Source: Thermodesulfobacteriota bacterium (lineage in GTDB: Bacteria; Desulfobacterota; Thermodesulfobacteria; Thermodesulfobacteriales; Thermodesulfatatoraceae). Taken from it: a stretch of DNA of 5,054 nucleotides. Below the pieces are notes generated by a model. The model did no database searches. It was not told where the DNA came from and saw only the letters and a program-made list of their open reading frames with translations. Location: the NCBI GenBank assembly GCA_013154385.1, contig JAADCO010000057.1:1-5054 (forward strand). The letters run 5' to 3'. Positions 1 through 5,054 of this stretch are shown in pieces. How positions within the stretch are numbered: the stretch's first letter is position 1; every line of letters starts with the position of its first letter. The position numbers were made by a program, and so were the translations under genes.

Positions 1-405
1 CTGGCCAGGGAAATCCTGGTAAGGGCTATTGATCTCACCAAAAGATTGGAAGACTGGACCGAGAAAAGAGCTTTCCCCCAAGCTCAGGATGCACTTGTTT
101 CCTTTGGTCAGCTACTGCTTCTGGGCTCCCTCGAGGCCTTCCGCAAGATGTATCCGGACCGGGATCTCACCGACTATGAAAACCAGGTCTTCCTCCAGCT
201 CTCCCGTCTGACCCTTAACGAATTTCTGCAGCGTGAGGCCGAGGAAAACGAGTGGGAATATTTCGTCACCTACTATCGCAGCCACTTCGAGCTCCTCAAG
301 AGGGAGCTCGGCGAGACGAACGGTGAGCCGCTTGCCGAAGACGACGCCCTGAGCGAAGAGATACGCCGCAGCCTGGAAGAGCTATTCAGCCGCTTCTTCG
401 CGTAA
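1..405 (+). CDS. Hypothetical acidic helical protein, C-terminal part (5' end outside window)
   Basis: I do not recognise this protein. The frame is open from the first base of the window to a TAA at 403-405, giving 134 visible residues, so the gene most likely begins upstream. A TTG at 46 could serve as a start, but the frame continues unbroken before it and no good ribosome binding site precedes it. The first in-frame ATG is only at 148. The visible part is acidic (28 Asp/Glu against 17 Lys/Arg by my count), rich in Leu, Glu and Phe, and looks mostly alpha-helical. It has no signal peptide, long membrane segment, Cys cluster or nucleotide-binding motif. Residues 104-117 look like a flexible linker before a short amphipathic C-terminal helix ending in Phe-Phe-Ala. 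The gene converges on glyS and overlaps its last 24 bp. That it is coding is inferred from the open frame and protein-like composition; its function is unknown. Confidence 0.7.
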   Translation: MAREILVRAIDLTKRLEDWTEKRAFPQAQDALVSFGQLLLLGSLEAFRKMYPDRDLTDYENQVFLQLSRLTLNEFLQREAEENEWEYFVTYYRSHFELLKRELGETNGEPLAEDDALSEEIRRSLEELFSRFFA

Positions 406-2460
406 GTAGGAAAGATCCGCTACCGACAGAAAGAGCTTGGCGATCCTCTGCAAGAGGGCCAGACGGTTTTCCCGCAGGGCGGTATCTTCCACCATCACGA
501 AGACCTTGTCGAAGAAGCGATCAATGGGAGTCTTGAGCTTCAAGAACTCCCGCAGCGCGGCTTCGTAATCGCCGGCCTCGAGATACGGGCGGCTCTTTTC
601 CTTCACCTCGAGATAGGCCCGCCAGAGGTCCTTTTCTTCCTCTTCCACCAGGAGCTCTTCCTTGAAGGGAAGCTCGCGGTCGAGCTTCTTCACCATGTTC
701 ATCACGCGCTTGAACCCGATGGCCAGGGCGGGGAAATCCGCGCTCTTCCTCACGCGGGCCAAGGCTTCGGCCCGACGGAGGGTGTCCACCAGATCGTCGT
801 AGCCCACGGCCATCACCGCCCGGACCACGTCTTCGTCAATCCCCCGGTTGACGAGCGCCCCCTCGAGCCGGCGCCCGATAAACTTCTTGATCTCCGAGAC
901 CAGCTCTTCGTTCCAGGAAACGAAGTCCTCCAAAAGACGCAGGGCCTCCCTTATGGCTTCGGTGAGGGAGAAGCGGAAGCCGTGCGCCAGGACGATCTCG
1001 ATGAGACCGTAGGCCGCCCTCCGCAAACCAAAGGGGTCCGCCGCCCCGGTGGGCCTTTCCCCTATGCCGAAGAAGGCGCAGAGGGTATCGAGCTTGTCCG
1101 CCAGGGCCACGATGGCCCCGGGCACGCTCTGAGGGAGCTCACCTCCGGCGTGTAGCGGCAGATAGTGCTCGTAGATGGCCTGCGCCACCTCCGGCGGCTC
1201 CCCGGAAAGGAGCGCATACTCGCGGCCCATGATGCCCTGCAAGGAGGGAAACTCCTGGACCAGTTCCGTAACCAGATCGGCCTTCGAAAGGAAGGCCGCC
1301 CGGCGGACGATCTCGACCTTGTCCGGGGCAAGCCTTTCCGCCAGCCAGACCGAAAGGGCCTCCAGACGCTTCACCTTGTCGTAGAGCGTTCCGAGCTGCG
1401 CGTGATAGACCACCGAGGCGAGCTCCTTCACCCGCTCGGCCAGGGGAACCTTCAGGTCGCGCTCGAAGTAGAACTTGGCGTCCTCAAGCCTTGCCCGGAG
1501 CACCCTCTCGTGGCCGGCGATAAGGGCCGCGGGATCGTCGGGTTTGGTGTTGTTCACCGCCACGAAAAGGGGCAGGAGCTCCCCGCGGGCATCGGTCACC
1601 GCAAAATAGCGCTGATGCTCCCTCATGGCGGTGATGAGGACCGGCCGCGGCAGGGAGAGGAACTTCTCGTCGAAACGGCCCAGGGTGGCGTAGGGGAACT
1701 CCACCAGGTTGGCGTTTTCCTCAAGGAGCTCCTGATCCTTCAACACCTCTCCGCCCACGGCCAACGCGGCGTCCTTGATCTCCTTGAAGGTGCGCGCCAG
1801 CCTCTCTTCGGGTTCCACGATGACGAAGGCCTCGCGCAGTTTGCGCACGTAGTCCACGAGCCCGTCCACCTCTATGGGATCAGGAGCCATGAAACGGTGC
1901 CCGTAGGTGACGCCTTCGGCGCGCACTCCGGCCAGTTCAAAGGCCACCACGTTGCGGCCGTAAAGGGCCATGAACCAGCGGATGGGGCGCGCAAACCTCA
2001 GGGTATGGACCCCCCAACGCATGGACTTGGGGAAGGAAATGCCCGTGACCAGGCGCTCCAAAAGCTCGGGAAGGAGATCCATGGTCTTCCGGCCGGGGAT
2101 CCGCTTCTCCACGAAGACGTATTCGCCGCGGGGTGTCTCCTTGACGCGCAATTCCTCGAGCGAAACCCCCTGCTTCTTGGCGAACCCCTCCGCCGCTTTG
2201 GTCGGTTTGCCCTCGGCGTCGAAGGCCACCTGCTTCGGCGGACCAAGGACTTCCTCCGTGCGATCCGGTTGCGCTTCGGCAAGTTCTGCCACGTAGAGGG
2301 TGAGACGCCGGGGCGTCCCGAGAGTCTTTACCGTTTCAAACGAGAGGGAAAGGTTCTTCAGCTCCTTTTCCGCCAGTTCCTTCAAAGACCTAAGCGCCGG
2401 ATCAATGAAACGGGCGGGCAATTCCTCGGTGCCGATTTCGAAGAGTAAGTCCTTGGCCAT
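382..2460 (-). CDS. glyS: Glycyl-tRNA synthetase beta subunit
   Basis: Beta chain of the bacterial alpha2-beta2 glycyl-tRNA synthetase, a cytoplasmic class II enzyme that joins glycine to tRNA-Gly using ATP. In this family the beta chain mainly recognises and binds the tRNA. The 692-residue length is usual for GlyS. Visible family marks are the N-terminal LLFEIGTEELPARF (residues 5-18), LGTPRRLTLYV (47-57), REHQRYFAV (280-288), a conserved stretch from SKADLVTEL to GREYA (392-416), ALADKLDTL (452-460) and DPFGLRRAAYGL (475-486). The C-terminal DALR-type anticodon-binding domain covers roughly 580-685 and includes VMVEDTALRENRLALL (655-670). The ATG at 2458-2460 is supported by an AAGGAG six bases upstream and by starting directly at the conserved N-terminus. 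It follows glyQ after 15 bp, so the two are almost certainly cotranscribed. Its TAG stop lies inside the convergent gene at the left edge. No frameshift or missing block is apparent. Confidence 0.98.
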   Translation of the reverse strand: MAKDLLFEIGTEELPARFIDPALRSLKELAEKELKNLSLSFETVKTLGTPRRLTLYVAELAEAQPDRTEEVLGPPKQVAFDAEGKPTKAAEGFAKKQGVSLEELRVKETPRGEYVFVEKRIPGRKTMDLLPELLERLVTGISFPKSMRWGVHTLRFARPIRWFMALYGRNVVAFELAGVRAEGVTYGHRFMAPDPIEVDGLVDYVRKLREAFVIVEPEERLARTFKEIKDAALAVGGEVLKDQELLEENANLVEFPYATLGRFDEKFLSLPRPVLITAMREHQRYFAVTDARGELLPLFVAVNNTKPDDPAALIAGHERVLRARLEDAKFYFERDLKVPLAERVKELASVVYHAQLGTLYDKVKRLEALSVWLAERLAPDKVEIVRRAAFLSKADLVTELVQEFPSLQGIMGREYALLSGEPPEVAQAIYEHYLPLHAGGELPQSVPGAIVALADKLDTLCAFFGIGERPTGAADPFGLRRAAYGLIEIVLAHGFRFSLTEAIREALRLLEDFVSWNEELVSEIKKFIGRRLEGALVNRGIDEDVVRAVMAVGYDDLVDTLRRAEALARVRKSADFPALAIGFKRVMNMVKKLDRELPFKEELLVEEEEKDLWRAYLEVKEKSRPYLEAGDYEAALREFLKLKTPIDRFFDKVFVMVEDTALRENRLALLQRIAKLFLSVADLSYLREEAAE

Positions 2461-2466
2461 GGTCTG

Positions 2467-2472
2467 CTCCTT
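2467..2472 (-). promoter_or_regulatory. Ribosome binding site of glyS
   Basis: The minus strand reads AAGGAG here, followed by six bases and then the ATG of glyS. It sits inside the 15-bp glyQ-glyS spacer, so glyS has its own strong translation start within a shared message. It supports the chosen glyS start. Confidence 0.85.
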
Positions 2473-2475
2473 GTC

Positions 2476-3324
2476 TCAATGGGTTCCGTGCTTTTCCAGC
2501 CAGACCTGCGCGGAACGCTTGGCCAGGGCCCGCACGCGGGCGATGTAGGCCGTGCGTTCGGCCACGGAGAGGGCCTTGCGCGCGTCCAGCAGGTTGAAGA
2601 TGTGGGAGCACTTAAGACAGCAGTCGTAGCCCGGAAGCACCAACCCGGCCTCAAGGAGGCGAAAACCCTCTTTTTCCCAGGAATCGAAGAGGTTTCGCAG
2701 CATGGAGACGTCCGCCATCTCGAAGTTGTAGATGGAGTATTCCACCTCGCCCTGCCGGTGGACGTCGCCGTACTTGACCTTTTCGTTCCAGGCGAGTTCG
2801 AAGACGTTGTCCACCCCCTGGAGATACATGGTCAGACGCTCAAGCCCGTAGGTGATCTCCACCATCACCGGATGGCAATCGAAGCCCCCCACCTGCTGGA
2901 AATAAGTGAACTGGGTGATCTCCATGCCGTCGAGCCATACCTCCCAGCCTAGCCCCCAGGCCCCCAGGGTGGGAGACTCCCAGTCGTCTTCCACGAAACG
3001 GACGTCGTGCTGGCGAAGGTCCAGGCCAAAGGCCGCAAGACTCTCGAGATAGAGGTCCTGAATGTTGTCGGGCGAGGGCTTGATGACCACCTGATACTGA
3101 TAGTAGTGCTGGAGGCGATTCGGGTTCTCTCCGTAACGTCCGTCGGTGGGACGACGACAGGGCTGGACGTAAGCCGCCGCCCAGGGTTTGGGCCCCAGGG
3201 CGCGCAAGAAGGTGGCCGGATGGAAGGTCCCGGCCCCCACTTCCATGTCGTACGGCTGAACGATGAGGCACCCCTGTTTGGCCCAAAAACGGTTGAGGGT
3301 TTCGATCACTTCCTGAAAGAGCAT
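2476..3324 (-). CDS. glyQ: Glycyl-tRNA synthetase alpha subunit
   Basis: Alpha chain of bacterial alpha2-beta2 glycyl-tRNA synthetase. In this family it carries the class II catalytic core that makes glycyl-adenylate. The 282-residue product is close to the usual GlyQ length. The sequence shows WAKQGCLIVQPYDMEVGAGTFHP (residues 14-36, given here in part by its core QPYDMEVGAGTFHP), the motif 2 region AYVQPCRRPTDGRYGENPNR (51-70), HDVRFVEDDWESPTLGAWG (106-124) continuing to GMEITQFTYFQQVGG (133-147), and motif 3 EITYGLERL (156-164). I chose the ATG at 3322-3324 because MLFQEVIETL is the normal GlyQ beginning and a GGGGGTG lies just upstream. The same frame is open to an ATG at 3438, but those 38 extra residues are unlike GlyQ and overlap the preceding gene. 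A CCxxCxH cluster (235-241) is slightly unusual. It is followed after 15 bp by glyS. Confidence 0.98.
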   Translation of the reverse strand: MLFQEVIETLNRFWAKQGCLIVQPYDMEVGAGTFHPATFLRALGPKPWAAAYVQPCRRPTDGRYGENPNRLQHYYQYQVVIKPSPDNIQDLYLESLAAFGLDLRQHDVRFVEDDWESPTLGAWGLGWEVWLDGMEITQFTYFQQVGGFDCHPVMVEITYGLERLTMYLQGVDNVFELAWNEKVKYGDVHRQGEVEYSIYNFEMADVSMLRNLFDSWEKEGFRLLEAGLVLPGYDCCLKCSHIFNLLDARKALSVAERTAYIARVRALAKRSAQVWLEKHGTH

Positions 3325-3398
3325 GGGCACCCCCGCAAAAGAAGTTGGTCGCCGCTCAAGATAGGCAAAGGGGGAAAAAATGCAACCCCCGTCAGGGG
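3325..3398 (-). promoter_or_regulatory. ATPase-glyQ spacer with possible competing hairpins or weak terminator
   Basis: This covers the 67-bp gap between the ATPase gene and glyQ plus the last four sense bases and stop of the ATPase. On the minus strand, CCCC (3398-3395), GGGGG (3390-3386), a T6 tract (3380-3375), CCCCC (3374-3370) and GGGGG (3334-3330, in the glyQ ribosome binding site) occur in that order. The first pair can form a four-base-pair GC stem, extendable by G-T pairs, with the ATPase stop codon in a TGAC loop and the T tract just after it, like a weak intrinsic terminator. Other pairings would compete with it. A poor sigma-70-like pair, TTGCAT (3385-3380) and TATCTT (3363-3358) at 16-bp spacing, also lies here. 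All functions are inferred; no T-box features fit in so short a space. Confidence 0.25.
3328..3334 (-). promoter_or_regulatory. Probable ribosome binding site of glyQ
   Basis: The minus strand reads GGGGGTG here, three bases before the ATG at 3324. It matches GGAGGTG with one A-to-G change that still allows a G-U pair with the 16S rRNA tail. It favours this start over the ATG at 3438. Its G run could also pair with a C run upstream (3370-3374), which would hide the site. Confidence 0.55.
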
Positions 3399-5054
3399 AC
3401 CAAAGAACGAAGGCGATTGATGGCCGCGGCCAGCTCAAAGCGCCGGAAGTAGGCCAGATCCCCCCGAGGGGAAGGAGAAAGGCTGAGTAAGCCCTCTTCC
3501 CGCACCTTCCTTTCCACCTCGAAGACGGCCTCTTTCAGGTCCTTGCCCTGGGCCAGGAGTCGCCCCAGGGATTCGAGGGCCAGGGCGAGCGCCCGCGTCT
3601 GGTCCGAGGAAACCAGCTGTTCCACCAGAGAAAGGTCGATGAGCTCTCGGCCCCAGAGGATGTGTGTCCGGCTCTTGGCCTTTGGCCCCTTTCTTTCGCG
3701 CGGCAGACGCTCCGCCGGCAGTCTCCGCGGCTTGGGGGGTGAGAGCGGCTTTTGGGCCTCGGGTTTCCTCGCCGAGGGAAACTTCTCCACCACCATCCGC
3801 GCCTCGGCGGTCACGTCGTGGGGGAGATAGTGATCCATGGCGATGACCGTGTCCGCCACCTCCAGATAGTCCCCGGACCCCCCGATGACGAGCACCGAAG
3901 AGACCCCCAGGCGCTGGTAGAGCTCCCGCACCCGGTCGAGATAGGGGGTGATGGGCTCCTTGTCCTTGGAGATCAGGGCCTGCATCCTGGCGTCCCGGAT
4001 CATGAAGTTGGTGGCCGAGGTGTCTTCGTCAATGAGGAAGACCTCGGCCTCCATCTCGAGGGCCTCCATGATGTTTGCCGCCTGGCTGGTGGACCCGGAA
4101 GCGCACGGGGTGGTGAAGGAGGTCGTATCCTGGCCGAAGGGCAGATTTTCGATGAAGCCCGAGATGTCCACGGCAAACACGCTCCGTCCGTCTTCAGCGC
4201 GGATCTTCACGCTTTCGTAGCGGCTGACCACGAGCTCCCGCCCGTCTCCGGGCACGTGATTGTAGACCCCGAGCTCCAGCGCGCGCAGGAGGGTGGACTT
4301 GCCGTGGAAACCGCCGCCCACGATGAGGGTGACCCCTTCGCTTATCCCCAGGCCGCGCACGAGCCCCCGGTTGGGGAGTTCAAACTCCCGGGCCAGGGCC
4401 GAGGGGGCCTTGAAGGGCACGGCCTCCTTGGCCGGACGGGGGTCTACGCCCGAGGCGCGCGGCAGGATGCTCCCGTCCGCCACAAAGGCCACCAGGCCCG
4501 TTTCTTTCAGGCGCGCGCGCAGGAAATCGGCGTCCTCGTTGGTCTCCACAAAGGCGTAAAGGAGCGTGCGGTCCAGATGGGGATAGCGCAGTTTCTGCAC
4601 CAGACGGGGGATCTCCTCCCCGAGGATCTTCCAGGCCTCCGCGGCCTTGATGCGCCGGCCGCTGGCCGGCAAACCCACGAAGAACCGGACCTCGACCTCT
4701 CCCTGGTTCACGGAAACAGCGCTTCGCGGGATCATCTCCTGCCCCGGGCCGTGCACCAGGATGAGCCCGCTCTTGCCCGTGCCCAGGCGCCGAGAGGCCT
4801 TGTGCGCGCCCTCGGCAAAGACCTTGGCCAGAAAGTTCTCAAGCCCTATCCGGCGGGACTCCGAGGAGTAGGTGTCAGGCGGCAGAGAAAGCACCTCGCG
4901 CGGCACGACCACGCGCACCCTGCTCGGCGGGGCAAAGGGATCGGACTGGACCTTGTCTATGAAGAGGCGAAAGTCCGGGAACTGATAGCTCCCCCGAATC
5001 TCCTGATAGGCCTTGTATCCGCGGCCGTCTATGCGTTTCAGCTTCCGTTGGAGA
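3392..5054 (-). CDS. Predicted ATPase of the ABC class (COG3044 / ABC_ATPase family), N-terminal end outside window
   Basis: Soluble P-loop ATPase of the COG3044 / PF09818 family, whose bacterial role is not established. The frame runs through the GTG at 4918 to the right edge, adding 45 residues (4919-5053) that hold the family's N-terminal signature, IDGRGYKAYQEIRGSYQFPDF in outline, then PFAPPSR. The gene is therefore truncated by the window, not started at 4918; at least 553 residues exist. Numbering from that GTG: Walker A GGGFHGKST 201-209 (bases 4318-4292), an ABC-signature-like SGSTSQAANI 274-283, Walker B and D-loop FLIDEDTSATNFMIRD 294-309, and a switch region VIGGSGDY 344-351. A Pro- and Lys/Arg-rich linker (about 384-417) leads to a C-terminal domain with IDLSLVEQLV (427-436), SSDQTRALA (437-445) and AAAINRLRSL (497-506). 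No membrane segments occur, so it is not a transporter subunit with fused permease. A trypanosome homologue, MRB1590, is linked to mitochondrial RNA editing. The gene precedes glyQ by 67 bp on the same strand. Confidence 0.95.
   Translation of the reverse strand, partial: LQRKLKRIDGRGYKAYQEIRGSYQFPDFRLFIDKVQSDPFAPPSRVRVVVPREVLSLPPDTYSSESRRIGLENFLAKVFAEGAHKASRRLGTGKSGLILVHGPGQEMIPRSAVSVNQGEVEVRFFVGLPASGRRIKAAEAWKILGEEIPRLVQKLRYPHLDRTLLYAFVETNEDADFLRARLKETGLVAFVADGSILPRASGVDPRPAKEAVPFKAPSALAREFELPNRGLVRGLGISEGVTLIVGGGFHGKSTLLRALELGVYNHVPGDGRELVVSRYESVKIRAEDGRSVFAVDISGFIENLPFGQDTTSFTTPCASGSTSQAANIMEALEMEAEVFLIDEDTSATNFMIRDARMQALISKDKEPITPYLDRVRELYQRLGVSSVLVIGGSGDYLEVADTVIAMDHYLPHDVTAEARMVVEKFPSARKPEAQKPLSPPKPRRLPAERLPRERKGPKAKSRTHILWGRELIDLSLVEQLVSSDQTRALALALESLGRLLAQGKDLKEAVFEVERKVREEGLLSLSPSPRGDLAYFRRFELAAAINRLRSLVP

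Noticed and set aside
46..48. TTG at 46 as the start of the left-edge gene
   Set aside because: The frame is open back to base 1 with no stop, and no good ribosome binding site precedes the TTG; a start upstream of the window is more likely.
1165..2448. A 427-codon open frame on the plus strand opposite glyS
   Set aside because: It lies in exact antisense codon register to glyS, where a GC-rich gene with few TTA, CTA and TCA codons leaves the opposite strand open. Its protein is unlike any family I know, while glyS is unmistakable.
3325..3391. A glycine T-box or glycine riboswitch controlling glyQS
   Set aside because: The 67-bp spacer is too short, and I see no T-box sequence, specifier stem or riboswitch core.
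2479..3420. Plus-strand open frames of 157 and 137 codons opposite glyQ
   Set aside because: They mirror glyQ and the spacer, have no recognisable protein content, and conflict with a clearly conserved gene.
3325..3438. Longer GlyQ beginning at the ATG at 3438
   Set aside because: The extra 38 residues overlap the end of the ATPase gene, do not resemble GlyQ, and the conserved N-terminus MLFQEVIETL begins at 3324 with a ribosome binding site.
4916..4918. GTG at 4918 as the start of the ABC-class ATPase
   Set aside because: The frame stays open to the right edge and encodes the family's conserved N-terminal segment (IDGRGYKAY, GSYQFPDF, PFAPPSR), so the true start is outside the window.
3392..5054. 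ATP-binding subunit of an ABC transporter
   Set aside because: The signature, overall length and N- and C-terminal domains match the COG3044 family, and there is no permease or substrate-binding gene beside it.
1..5054. CRISPR arrays, insertion sequences, tRNA or rRNA genes
   Set aside because: No regularly spaced repeats, transposase-like reading frames, terminal inverted repeats or tRNA/rRNA-like sequences were seen on either strand; the coding genes fill nearly all of the window.

Overview
The window is almost entirely protein-coding and reads as ordinary chromosomal DNA from a GC-rich bacterium. The separate alpha and beta chains of glycyl-tRNA synthetase mark it as bacterial. The protein style (many Glu, Arg, Lys and Leu, compact genes, very short gaps) would fit a thermophile such as a member of the Thermodesulfobacteriota. 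That placement is an impression from sequence style, not a demonstrated assignment.

Layout, left to right: (1) 1-405, plus strand: the C-terminal end of an unrecognised acidic, helix-rich protein whose start lies outside the window. (2) 382-2460, minus strand: glyS, the complete beta subunit of glycyl-tRNA synthetase, whose last codons overlap gene 1 tail to tail by 24 bp. (3) 2476-3324, minus strand: glyQ, the complete alpha subunit, 15 bp upstream of glyS. (4) 3325-3391: a 67-bp gap with G and C runs that could form competing hairpins in front of glyQ. (5) 3392-5054, minus strand: a large P-loop protein of the 'predicted ATPase of the ABC class' family (COG3044 / ABC_ATPase, PF09818). It is open at the right edge and lacks only its extreme N-terminus.

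The three minus-strand genes run in the order ATPase, glyQ, glyS and are close enough to be one transcription unit. GlyQ and GlyS form the tetrameric (alpha2 beta2) enzyme that charges tRNA-Gly. The ATPase has no settled bacterial function. A trypanosome relative, MRB1590, belongs to the mitochondrial RNA-editing machinery, so a role around RNA is conceivable but is not shown by this window.

I found no RNA genes, mobile elements, CRISPR arrays or substantial repeats. I see no convincing new multi-gene system. The most useful leads are the little-studied ATPase next to glyQS, the possible attenuator-like sequence before glyQ, and the unknown protein at the left edge.
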